From assembly GCF_001590685.1 (NCBI RefSeq), contig NZ_CP014616.1:456501-520500 (forward strand): DNA of 64,000 bases, given 5' to 3'. Below the pieces are notes generated by a model, which was given only the letters and a program-made list of their open reading frames with translations, did no database searches and was not told the origin of the DNA. This DNA is from Sporosarcina psychrophila (GTDB taxonomy: Bacteria > Bacillota > Bacilli > Bacillales_A > Planococcaceae). Shown here in pieces: positions 50,999 through 58,677 of the stretch. The position numbers and the translations under genes were made by a program. Every line of letters begins with the position of its first letter. The stretch's first letter is position 1.

Positions 50999-51861
50999 TG
51001 GAACAACTAAAATCAGGTTATGCGGTGGAGTTAGAAGTGTTGGAGCAAGACGGTTCAAGATGGATATTGGGTGGCGATAGCGAACAAGAACATATTATGT
51101 TGAATGCATCTGATGCAGACGAAAACATTCAAGAAGGAGATAAAGTAAAAGTTTTCCTTTACATGAATAGACGCGGAGAGCTTTCTGCGACGATGCAGAT
51201 TCCACACATGACAGCTGAGACATTTGGCTGGGCACGTGTAATACGTGTGGATGACCATGAAGGTGTTTATGTTGATATCGGTTCTTCAATCGAAGTGCTT
51301 GTGAATAAAAATGATATGCCTAAAGTGCGGGCTCTATGGCCGAAGGTAGACGATGCATTGTATATGACGCTTCGAATGGATTTGGGCGGTACTATTTTCG
51401 GCCGACTTGCTACAGAAGAACGCGTATTAGAACAAATCATTGAAGCGCCTACTTCCGTCTTTAACATGGACTTGAAGGCAAGAGCGTATCGCTTGTTACC
51501 AGTTGGTTCGTTTATGCTTAGCATTCCTGAAAATTACCGTATTTTCATCCACAATACAGAACAGGAACGTGAACCTCGTCTCGGCCAAGAAATGACTGTC
51601 CGTATTATTGGTGTCCGTGAAGATGGAACAGTGAACGGATCGATGTTGCCTCGTAAAGAGGAGCGTCAGGGAGACGATGCTGAAAAAATCCTTCGTTATT
51701 TGAATGAAGCTAAGGGACGTATGCCCTTCACGGATAAATCAACACCTGACGAGATAAAAGAAATGTTCAATATGAGTAAAGCATCATTCAAACGTGCACT
51801 TGGTAAACTCATGAAAGAAGGCAGAATTGAACAGAATGATGGATGGACATTGTTGAAATAA
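50998..51861 (+). CDS. cvfB: S1 RNA-binding protein CvfB (YitL family)
   Basis: A 287-aa protein with three S1-like OB domains and a C-terminal winged helix (residues about 228-285), as in CvfB of Staphylococcus. It binds RNA and affects expression of virulence and stress genes in other species. It starts at ATG 50998, which shares a base with the mntR stop, so expression is coupled to mntR. Its cellular role here is inferred only from the family. Confidence 0.88.
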   Translation: MEQLKSGYAVELEVLEQDGSRWILGGDSEQEHIMLNASDADENIQEGDKVKVFLYMNRRGELSATMQIPHMTAETFGWARVIRVDDHEGVYVDIGSSIEVLVNKNDMPKVRALWPKVDDALYMTLRMDLGGTIFGRLATEERVLEQIIEAPTSVFNMDLKARAYRLLPVGSFMLSIPENYRIFIHNTEQEREPRLGQEMTVRIIGVREDGTVNGSMLPRKEERQGDDAEKILRYLNEAKGRMPFTDKSTPDEIKEMFNMSKASFKRALGKLMKEGRIEQNDGWTLLK

Positions 51862-51927
51862 TACCGAAGTTCGGGAACCTTTATCAACCGGGAATCGTAT
51901 TAATTCCTAGAAAGAGGGGGAATCAAC

Positions 51928-52818
51928 ATGAAACGTCTACTGACAATAATGATGGCGGCTGTACTGGTAATCGGAATCACGGTTCCGGCGACCGTACATG
52001 CAGAAGATACAGTCATCAATGAAAAACTAGGTGTACCAATCGTTGTTTACGGTGCAGATTTATCAGACGCAGAAAAAGAAAGTGTGAAGAATAGTTTGGG
52101 CGTTGCACAAGAAGCGGAAGTGGAAGAAATATCCGTTGATGGCAGTGACCTTGTGAAATATATTAAAGATGGCAATGGCAAGGCACGTATGTATTCTTCA
52201 GCTAAAATCACGAGGCAGGAAGAAGGCAAAGGGCTTGTCATCACGATTGTTACACAGGATAATATTACACAGGTGACACCAGAAATCTATGCAACGGCAA
52301 TGTTAACGGCCGGAATCGAAGACGCAATTGTCGAGGTAGCCTCACCGAAAAAAGTGACGGGCCATTCCGCGTTAGTTGGAATATACAAAGCCTATGAAGT
52401 GACTGGTGAGAAACTTGATACAGAGCGGACTGATGTCGCAAATGATGAATTGAATCTTGCGACGAAGTTTGCGAAAGAACCCGGTGTCGATAGTGACAAA
52501 GTAGCCGAGCTTCTAACGGAAATTAAAAAGCAAATCGCAGAGAAAAATCCGGCGACAAAAGAAGAGGTTGAGAAAATTGTCACAGAGCAAATGAAAAAGC
52601 TTAATATTAATTTAAGTGATGCGGATCGGCAATTGCTCATAGACTTAATGGACAGAATTAGAAATTTAGATATCGATTTCAATAAATTATCTGAGCAATT
52701 ATCGGATATGACATCGAAAATAAAAGAAACACTCGGTGATATTGATCCTGGCTTTTGGGAAAGTGTGAAGGAGTTCTTTGCGAACCTTTTCGAATCCGTT
52801 CAGTCTTGGTTTAAGTAA
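51928..52818 (+). CDS. ypuA: Secreted DUF1002 (YpuA-like) protein
   Basis: A 296-aa exported protein: signal peptide MKRLLTIMMAAVLVIGITV... cleaved after VHA, then a DUF1002 domain to about residue 175 and a C-terminal helical coiled-coil-like stretch (180-275) ending in an amphipathic FWESVKEFF segment. It resembles B. subtilis YpuA. AAAGAGGGGG precedes the ATG. Function unknown. Confidence 0.82.
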   Translation: MKRLLTIMMAAVLVIGITVPATVHAEDTVINEKLGVPIVVYGADLSDAEKESVKNSLGVAQEAEVEEISVDGSDLVKYIKDGNGKARMYSSAKITRQEEGKGLVITIVTQDNITQVTPEIYATAMLTAGIEDAIVEVASPKKVTGHSALVGIYKAYEVTGEKLDTERTDVANDELNLATKFAKEPGVDSDKVAELLTEIKKQIAEKNPATKEEVEKIVTEQMKKLNINLSDADRQLLIDLMDRIRNLDIDFNKLSEQLSDMTSKIKETLGDIDPGFWESVKEFFANLFESVQSWFK

Positions 52819-52874
52819 TCGGGAAGTAAAATGTTGTATTATGAAGGAGAATTTATTGAAAAGGGGTAGTTTAG

Positions 52875-53156
52875 ATGGAATTCGAATTTGTTGAATTGGG
52901 CGGGGATGCATTCGCGTTCCGTTATGAACAAAATGGAGCGATGCTTGCAGAAATTACATGGACAATTCTTGGGGATGTGATGGTGATGGATCATACATTC
53001 GTTTCACCTGAACTCCGAGGACAAGGCGTTGCAAAAAAAATACTGGACCGTGCAGCGAGTTATGCGCGTGAACAAGAGTTAAAAATGGAGCCTGTCTGCT
53101 CGTATGTTGTAACAGCTTTTGAACGCTACAAAGATTATGATGATGTAAAAGTGTGA
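52875..53156 (+). CDS. Small GNAT-like N-acetyltransferase (YjdJ/COG2388 type)
   Basis: A 93-aa minimal GNAT of the YjdJ family. The acetyl-CoA loop is LRGQGVAKKIL, and the conserved C-terminal block is CSYVVTAF. Family members are small, unassigned acetyltransferases. The ATG follows AAAAGGGG. The gene ends 8 bases before a terminator. Confidence 0.85.
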   Translation: MEFEFVELGGDAFAFRYEQNGAMLAEITWTILGDVMVMDHTFVSPELRGQGVAKKILDRAASYAREQELKMEPVCSYVVTAFERYKDYDDVKV

Positions 53157-53164
53157 AAAATAAT

Positions 53165-53206
53165 AAAAGGCAATCCATTTAGTTATAAAACTAAGGATTG
53201 CCTTTT
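53165..53206 (+). terminator. Intrinsic terminator of small GNAT gene
   Basis: AAAAGGCAATCC-N-TTAGTT pairs with AACTAA-GGATTGCCTTTT. Confidence 0.85.
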
Positions 53207-53243
53207 ATATTTCACGCGGTAAAATTCGATTCATTCAAATCCC

Positions 53244-53342
53244 TCACAATAAAGTAATTAAGTACACTATACTAGTTAATACAGTAGCGCCGGCGACAGT
53301 ATACATCATGTCGGCTTGACTGAAAATCAGTTTCTTCTCCAT
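53244..53342 (-). CDS. Small stress-type membrane protein (32 aa), unrecognised
   Basis: A 32-codon ORF starting MEKKLIFSQADMMYT and ending YLITLL, with one hydrophobic helix of about 18 residues after a basic start, so probably a single-pass membrane peptide. AGGAAAGGGG precedes the ATG by about nine bases. A sigma-B-type promoter lies 45 bases further upstream. No terminator is obvious on the left apart from the terminator at 53165-53206. I recognise no family. Confidence 0.6.
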   Translation of the reverse strand: MEKKLIFSQADMMYTVAGATVLTSIVYLITLL

Positions 53343-53393
53343 TTGTATCGTCCCCTTTCCTAATTTGAGCTATGATGCCTGCATATATACAGA

Positions 53394-53418
53394 ATACCCG
53401 TTCACTATTTAATGAAAC
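53394..53418 (-). promoter_or_regulatory. Sigma-B-type promoter of 32-aa small ORF
   Basis: On the minus strand, GTTTCA (53413-53418), 13-base spacer, GGGTAT (53394-53399). The -10 matches the consensus exactly, and the -35 matches in GTTT. Confidence 0.65.
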
Positions 53419-53508
53419 ATCTTTGTCATGTTATTGTTTGAAAAAGTGAAACCTATCCTTCAGTTGAACGTATAATCATATATAGAGATTAAGAGAGAGG
53501 TGTATTTC

Positions 53509-53982
53509 ATGAGCCGTACAGCGGAAAAAGTATTATCGATTTTAAGTGTCGTCTTGACGGCAATAGGTGTTTTTGTCAGTTTCGCAGCCCTGGCTTTATT
53601 TAACTATTTGAAATCGGACACGTTGATTAAAGAAGAGTTCGAAGCTGAAATACTGTTGGCAGATCCGACATTAACGCCTGATCAAATCGAAATTATCTAT
53701 GGAGTATTTGGAATCGTAGGTGGGTTTATGTGGTTAATTATCATCAGCTTAATTGTCAGCTTGATTTTGACGGTAATTGGAATCGTGAACATTTGGAACA
53801 ATAAAAATCCTAAGCTTGCCGGGATCATGTTCATTATCGCCGGTTTGACTGCTGGGATTATTTCGTTGACTTCGATTCTTCTGTACATTGCTGGGATCCT
53901 TTGTTTTACCAAGAAACCACCACTAACACAGGAGTCGCAGGTCGTGGATGATAAGTATGATGGAACAATGAGACCTTTATAA
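53509..53982 (+). CDS. DUF4064-like membrane protein
   Basis: A 157-aa membrane protein with four helices, resembling DUF4064 (recall). Two helix pairs flank a short acidic loop (about 40-62). ATG 53509 follows AGAGAGGTG; the GTG at 53500 overlaps that site. The soluble C-terminal tail is acidic. Function unknown. Monocistronic, with a perfect terminator. Confidence 0.75.
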   Translation: MSRTAEKVLSILSVVLTAIGVFVSFAALALFNYLKSDTLIKEEFEAEILLADPTLTPDQIEIIYGVFGIVGGFMWLIIISLIVSLILTVIGIVNIWNNKNPKLAGIMFIIAGLTAGIISLTSILLYIAGILCFTKKPPLTQESQVVDDKYDGTMRPL

Positions 53983-53989
53983 TAATGTA

Positions 53990-54027
53990 AAAAAACCCTT
54001 TCCTCCAATTGGAGGAAAGGGTTTTTG
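53990..54027. terminator. Bidirectional terminator
   Basis: AAAAACCCTTTCCTCC-AATT-GGAGGAAAGGGTTTTT, a perfect stem with A and T runs. It serves the DUF4064-like gene and the leftward GNAT gene. Confidence 0.9.
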
Positions 54028-54032
54028 GTTTT

Positions 54033-54533
54033 TTAGTACAAGGCAAGTGCTGGGGAATGAATACAAAATACATATTGGGCTGTTACTACAGGGTAACCCT
54101 CGAAATATTCTTCAAAGACATCAAGTAACTCAAAGCCTTGTTTCTCATAAAAGGCTCGTCCAACCGTATTGCGTTCGTCTACATAAACAAATAATTTCTG
54201 TGCGTCTGAAAGTAACGACAGAGAGTATTCAACTAACTTTTTACCATAGCCCATTTTCTGATGCGATGGTAAAATATACATAGCAGTCAATTCAGAATCG
54301 CCATCTTCATCTTTTTTCGTGAAACTGGAAAAACCGATAGGAATACCTTCACATTCGGCTACTAGCACATACGTTTTCTCCATGCGCTTCAATAGCATCG
54401 CTTCTGAGTAGGAGCGATTGATAAATTTCTTTTGGATTTCTGCTGGAATAATATCTTTATAGGTTTCGTTCCAAGTCTTAAAAACAATCTGTTGAACGTG
54501 CATACTATCCATGGCAGTCATTAGTCGGATCAT
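54033..54533 (-). CDS. GNAT family N-acetyltransferase
   Basis: A 166-aa GNAT protein, N-terminus MIRLMTAMDSMHVQQIVFKTW, acetyl-CoA loop LPSHQKMGYGKKLVEYSL, and C-terminal YEKQGFELLDVFEEYFEG. ATG 54533 is chosen because GCAGAGGTGA lies seven bases upstream; an extension of 21 residues to 54596 has no site. The substrate is unknown. Confidence 0.87.
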   Translation of the reverse strand: MIRLMTAMDSMHVQQIVFKTWNETYKDIIPAEIQKKFINRSYSEAMLLKRMEKTYVLVAECEGIPIGFSSFTKKDEDGDSELTAMYILPSHQKMGYGKKLVEYSLSLLSDAQKLFVYVDERNTVGRAFYEKQGFELLDVFEEYFEGYPVVTAQYVFCIHSPALALY

Positions 54534-54631
54534 TGCACTGTCACCTCTGCATTTCTTTTTGTAATCATAACAAATAACTTGGATGAAAACTACCAATGTA
54601 ATGAAAATGATATATATGGGAGAGATGCTGG

Positions 54632-55078
54632 ATGAAGTGGACTTATAACGAATTTGGGGAATTAAGCGGTCATGAAGTATATGAAATGTTGAAGTTACGT
54701 GTTGATGTATTCATCGTGGAGCAAAATTGCGCGTATCATGAAGTTGATGGTCATGATTACGATGCAATTCATATATTCTGTAGCGATGAGGAAGGACTAG
54801 CCGCTTATGCACGGCTACTTCCGGCTAGTGTGAAGTATATGGAGCCATCTATTGGTCGGGTCATCATCAGAGAGGACAAAAGGGGCACAGGGCTTGCACA
54901 TATTCTTATGGAACGAAGCGTTGACTTTACGAAGAATCGTTGGAAACCTGAAAAAATTCGATTGCAGGCCCAGCATCATCTTGTTGGATTTTATGAGAAG
55001 CATGGATTTAATGCAATTTCGGAGCCTTATGAAGATGGTGGAATTCCGCATGTGGATATGATTTTATCGATCGTATGA
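54632..55078 (+). CDS. ElaA-type GNAT acetyltransferase
   Basis: A 148-aa GNAT of the ElaA group. The first half has LKLRVDVFIVEQNCAYHEVDGHD, the family's hallmark, followed by RGTGLAHILMERSVDF (acetyl-CoA loop) and FYEKHGFNAISEPYEDGGIPH. ATG 54632 follows GGGAGAG. The substrate is unknown. Confidence 0.88.
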   Translation: MKWTYNEFGELSGHEVYEMLKLRVDVFIVEQNCAYHEVDGHDYDAIHIFCSDEEGLAAYARLLPASVKYMEPSIGRVIIREDKRGTGLAHILMERSVDFTKNRWKPEKIRLQAQHHLVGFYEKHGFNAISEPYEDGGIPHVDMILSIV

Positions 55079-55086
55079 AAATGAAA

Positions 55087-55112
55087 GTTTCTAAACTGGC
55101 AGATGAGGGTAT
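55087..55112 (+). promoter_or_regulatory. Sigma-B-type promoter of ytxH-like gene
   Basis: GTTTCT (55087-55092), 14-base spacer, GGGTAT (55107-55112). A TATAAT hexamer at 55121 offers an additional sigma-A option. Confidence 0.7.
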
Positions 55113-55160
55113 ACTATCTGTATAATACATTTTTCATTAAATCTGGGAGGAATGATTTTA

Positions 55161-55514
55161 ATGGGTCGTAAACGAAATAATAATTTATTACTTGCAACGA
55201 TGGCGGCGGGGGCTTATGCCTACTTTAGTAAAAAAGAAAATAGGGATAAGGCACAAGTGGCTTTTAGTAATATGAAAACAAAAGTTGATTCATTCATCGA
55301 ATCACAAAAATTGAACAGATCTCCCGAAACTAAAGTCGGTCATTCGGATCCATATGATCTTCAAGATAACAAAATGGTAAGTGAAGGTGCTCAAACAAGC
55401 GTCCATTATTATAACCAAGAAATTGAAGATGATGTGAAGATGACTCCTGAAACAGATGGACTCTACCATAAAAAAGAACAAAACGAATCAGGCGCGGAAC
55501 AATCCATCAAATAA
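55161..55514 (+). CDS. YtxH-like general stress protein
   Basis: A 117-aa protein with one N-terminal hydrophobic segment (LLLATMAAGAYAYFSKKENRDKA) and an acidic, hydrophilic remainder. This resembles YtxH-type general stress proteins in layout, although similarity is weak. ATG 55161 follows GGGAGGA at a workable spacing, whereas ATG 55152 directly abuts it. The sigma-B-type promoter supports a stress role. Function unknown. Confidence 0.65.
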   Translation: MGRKRNNNLLLATMAAGAYAYFSKKENRDKAQVAFSNMKTKVDSFIESQKLNRSPETKVGHSDPYDLQDNKMVSEGAQTSVHYYNQEIEDDVKMTPETDGLYHKKEQNESGAEQSIK

Positions 55515-55531
55515 AAATGTAGTACGATACC

Positions 55532-55564
55532 AAAAACACTTCCTACATGGAAGTGTTTTTTTTA
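55532..55564 (+). terminator. Intrinsic terminator of ytxH-like gene
   Basis: AAAAACACTTCC/GGAAGTGTTTTT stem with a short loop and T run. Confidence 0.85.
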
Positions 55565-55608
55565 TTAAATTATGTTAGGGATTCTTGCATTTTGGTATTG
55601 AGGGAAGA

Positions 55609-55749
55609 ATGAAAAATATATACGACAGGCAACAACCCAGAAGCTCCTCCAGGATTCTACTCGTGAAGACGGAACAGAATGAAATTTATGAAGTACATAC
55701 GAAAATTTTGTGCTCTGGAAGAATCTCAATACTACCTATGTTTTCCTGA
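55609..55749 (+). other. Possible 46-aa upstream ORF before yidC
   Basis: ATG 55609 to TGA 55749, with GAGGG at a tight four-base spacing. The peptide (starts MKNIYDRQQPRSSSR) is basic and not hydrophobic, unlike the known stalling leader MifM of B. subtilis yidC2. The rest of 55565-55985 (about 420 bases) is AT-rich with no other gene, and a TATACT -10-like element occurs near 55948. Coding status is doubtful. Confidence 0.25.
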
Positions 55750-55985
55750 AAATAAAATTCCTGATATATCTGAACGATTCTATTTTGTAATCAAAGTTAT
55801 TTCACACGCATAGATAAAAAATAAACCGGTCAAACACCTAGGCAATTCCGAAGAGATCTGACAGGAGATTATTTTCGTTACTCCATTACTGGGGAAGAAA
55901 AAATTTTCCGAACGGTCAATCGTTGTAATTTGAGGACTAGGTAAGGTATACTTTTTAATAGTTTGAAATAGTGAAGGTGAATCTA

Positions 55986-56897
55986 ATGAAGAAGAAAATT
56001 GGATTAGTTACGATGTTAATGACCACTGCCGTTTTTCTAAGCGGTTGTGCAGGCATCGAGAACAAAGAAGGTACATTTTATAATCTTTTCGTTAAGCCGA
56101 TGGATTGGTTACTGCATTTTTTCAGTGATTTCTTCAATGGGAATTACGGCCTGTCGATTATACTCATTACGGTATTAATCCGGTTGGTCCTAATGCCGCT
56201 TATGCTGAAAAACTATAAGTCGCAACAGAATATGAAAGTTAAAATGGATGCGCTCCGCCCTGAGATGGAAGACATTCAAAAGCGTTTGAAAGAAGCAAAA
56301 GAAAAAGAACAAAAAGATGAGCAAGTGAAGCTTCAGCAAGAAATGATGGGACTTTATTCGAAGCATGGTGTCAATCCACTTAATATGGGTTGTCTTCCGT
56401 TAGTCATCCAGATGCCAATCATCATGGGTCTCTACTTTGCTATCCTCAATTCTACTGAAGTACAAACACATGAGTTTCTTTGGTTTAATCTCGGAGAGCC
56501 GGATATGATTATGATGGTTCTTGCTGGTGCAGTTTACTTCGTCCAAGCACGTGTATCACTATGGACAATGCCGGAGCAGCAGAAGAAACAGATGAAAGCA
56601 TTTATTTACTTATCGCCAGTTATGATTATGTTCATTTCATTCAAGGCGATGGCAGCACTACCCCTTTACTGGGCAGTTGGGGGACTTCTCCTTATCTTCC
56701 AAACGTACTTAGGCCGCAAGTTCTATTACAAGCATCCTGAACTGGTTGTAGAAGATGCTGAAGAGGTTATAAATGCTGAAGAAGTAAAAGAAGTAAAAGA
56801 AGTAAAAGAAGTAAAAGAAGTAAAAGAAGTAAAAGAAGTAAAAGAAGTAAAAGAAGTAAAAGAAGTAAAAAAGATAGACACTAAAGACGATAAATGA
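55986..56897 (+). CDS. yidC: Membrane protein insertase YidC/SpoIIIJ family with (EVK)10 tail
   Basis: YidC/Oxa1-type insertase (303 aa). It begins with a lipoprotein signal (lipobox LSGC, Cys21) and has the hydrophilic-groove Arg66 in TM1 (VLIRLVLMP), a cytoplasmic helical hairpin (about 85-115) and five helices. It inserts small membrane proteins with or without Sec. GTG 55971 is possible, but AAGGTGA four bases before ATG 55986 favours the latter. The C-terminus carries ten exact copies of EVK, encoded by a 9-bp tandem repeat. B. subtilis has two paralogues (SpoIIIJ and YqjG); this one is not next to rnpA, so it is likely the second. Confidence 0.9.
   Translation: MKKKIGLVTMLMTTAVFLSGCAGIENKEGTFYNLFVKPMDWLLHFFSDFFNGNYGLSIILITVLIRLVLMPLMLKNYKSQQNMKVKMDALRPEMEDIQKRLKEAKEKEQKDEQVKLQQEMMGLYSKHGVNPLNMGCLPLVIQMPIIMGLYFAILNSTEVQTHEFLWFNLGEPDMIMMVLAGAVYFVQARVSLWTMPEQQKKQMKAFIYLSPVMIMFISFKAMAALPLYWAVGGLLLIFQTYLGRKFYYKHPELVVEDAEEVINAEEVKEVKEVKEVKEVKEVKEVKEVKEVKEVKKIDTKDDK
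56781..56870 (+). repeat. 9-bp tandem repeat (GAAGTAAAA x10)
   Basis: Ten perfect, uninterrupted copies of GAAGTAAAA, in frame with yidC. Because the unit is a multiple of three, expansion or loss by slippage changes the tail length without a frameshift. Confidence 0.95.
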
Positions 56898-56998
56898 AAG
56901 TAGGCTGGAGAGAAATCTTCGGCCTTTTTTCTGGTCAGATTACAGGAATCAGATAATGGTCAACATATGTAGATTACAAGGCATAGGAGGTTATCGAT

Positions 56999-57247
56999 GT
57001 GCAGACTAAATGGTTATTTGGAATCGGGATTGTAGCAGCCGCATTAGCTTCGGTCTATTTCATCATCAAGCTCGACTTGAACAACGCTGTTTTGTCGATG
57101 GTGGCTCTGTTTTCATTGACGAATGGGGCTCGGGCAAAATCATTTCGTGAGCAGGGGATGGTACGCGAGTCGAAATGGATGTTATGGATGTCTATTTTTT
57201 TCGGAGGCGCTTTTGTAGTGTTGCTCATATTTAATATTGTTAGGTAA
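56999..57247 (+). CDS. Small membrane protein, unrecognised (82 aa)
   Basis: An 82-aa protein with three hydrophobic segments (about 4-22, 29-42 and 60-80) and a basic loop GARAKSFREQGMVRESKW. GTG 56999 follows TAGGAGG at eight bases; an ATG two bases earlier is out of frame. It lies 100 bases after yidC. Function unknown. Confidence 0.65.
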   Translation: MQTKWLFGIGIVAAALASVYFIIKLDLNNAVLSMVALFSLTNGARAKSFREQGMVRESKWMLWMSIFFGGAFVVLLIFNIVR

Positions 57248-57263
57248 GTTGAACATATGATTA

Positions 57264-57352
57264 ACTATATATGTTGAATGAGTGATTCTATATAATCTCC
57301 AGCGAAGGCGTCCCCTAGCGTTGTTGGTAGGATTCTTTATTTCAACACATAT
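57264..57352. mobile_element. MITE-like element, family C copy 2 (shorter)
   Basis: About 90 bp with terminal inverted repeats related to the element at 26942 (ACTATATATGTTGAA left; TTCAACACATATAG right), and a shared internal AGCGAAGGCG. The internal GC-rich part is deleted. Confidence 0.55.
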
Positions 57353-57359
57353 AGGTAAA

Positions 57360-57402
57360 GAAAAGACGCTTACCGGGAACTGAAATTTCCGGTAAGCGTC
57401 TA
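57360..57402 (-). terminator. Terminator of MFS gene (leftward)
   Basis: AGACGCTTACCGG/CCGGTAAGCGTCT stem with a leftward TTTTC tail. Confidence 0.85.
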
Positions 57403-57407
57403 TTCTA

Positions 57408-58562
57408 TTAATAGGCATATTTCTTTCTAGTCATCAGCACGATGATGATAGCTGGAATAGAACAAATAATCATACCGAGAAATGCGAGTCGTGGTGAAAC
57501 GTCATATAAGTAACCACCTAAAAATGTCAGGATTGCGGTGCTCAGGCTCATCGCGAATGCTGCATACATTCCTTGTGCTGTAGCAAGTTGATCATGGGGC
57601 AGTTTTTGAGAAATGAATTTTATGAACGCAAAATGGGCTACACCAAACGACAAGGCATGGAGTATTTGAGTACCGATGAAAACAGATATGTATGGAAACA
57701 AAGCAATTAGTATCCATCTTACCGTGGATCCGATTCCTGCTATGAGAAACATCGTGGAGACTTTAAGGTTTGCAAGCAATCGATCAGCACGTGTAAAAAA
57801 CAATATTTCAAATAACACTGCTATATTCAAGATAATCCCGATATAAAGACCATTAACACCAAGATTATCTAAGAAAATGAATCCGAAGTTATAATAGGAC
57901 GCATGCGCCCCTTGTAAAAGGATGGCGAGTAGCAAGATGATTGCAAATTCTTTGGACGTCAAGAGCGATTTGAAATTGATGGCTTGTTTAGTAGTGTCAT
58001 CATGAACTGGATTTAATTGTAAAGCTTTTGGTGCTGGTCGCATGAAAAATAATGTTAAGATAGTTAACCCAACAATCATTATGTAAAGGATTGCTTGCTC
58101 AGTCCAAATAGCTGTAGCTGCTCCGATTAATAACAAAGCAATAGTGTAGCCAATTGATCCGAACGATCGGCTCTTTCCGTAATGAATTCCTTCTATCTGC
58201 ATTAAAATAGACGCGCCGCTTTCGACGGCAGGCAATATCATCGGATAGATTGCACTGAATAGAACGGTAATAATAAGAAGTACGATGAAAGGTGAGTCTG
58301 GTAAATAGAGGAGCGTTAAAATAAGTGCTGTAAGTGAAATCCATTTCATCACACGGATCATGGATATTTTTCGAGTCAGATACGGGAAGATAAGGAATGT
58401 GGATAACGATCGTGCAATCATTCCAGCACCCATAATAAAACTTGCTGCTGTTACGGATAAACCTTTTTCAATTGTTAGCCAGCCAGTCCAATAGGGAAGA
58501 AATACGCCCCAAGTAAAGAAAAAAGCGAAAAAACTCATCGAAAGCCATCTTTGGTTCTTCAT
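57408..58562 (-). CDS. MFS transporter (PPP/3-phenylpropionate transporter-like)
   Basis: A 384-aa major facilitator with about 12 helices, similar to the MFS_1_like group that includes HcaT. The N-terminal MKNQRWLSMSFFAFFF and GKSRSFGSIGYTIALL are typical. ATG 58562 follows GGGAGCGATAGG; the in-frame upstream extension to 58694 would add 44 residues without a site. Substrate unknown. Divergent from the VanY-like gene. Confidence 0.82.
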   Translation of the reverse strand: MKNQRWLSMSFFAFFFTWGVFLPYWTGWLTIEKGLSVTAASFIMGAGMIARSLSTFLIFPYLTRKISMIRVMKWISLTALILTLLYLPDSPFIVLLIITVLFSAIYPMILPAVESGASILMQIEGIHYGKSRSFGSIGYTIALLLIGAATAIWTEQAILYIMIVGLTILTLFFMRPAPKALQLNPVHDDTTKQAINFKSLLTSKEFAIILLLAILLQGAHASYYNFGFIFLDNLGVNGLYIGIILNIAVLFEILFFTRADRLLANLKVSTMFLIAGIGSTVRWILIALFPYISVFIGTQILHALSFGVAHFAFIKFISQKLPHDQLATAQGMYAAFAMSLSTAILTFLGGYLYDVSPRLAFLGMIICSIPAIIIVLMTRKKYAY

Positions 58563-58677
58563 CCTATCGCTCCCTTGCAAACTATTCAATAATCGTGAAA
58601 TTAAATGATAGCATACGCAGACCACAAAGAAAAATGATGGTAGACTATACATATATATTGAGAAGGTAGGCTTATTG

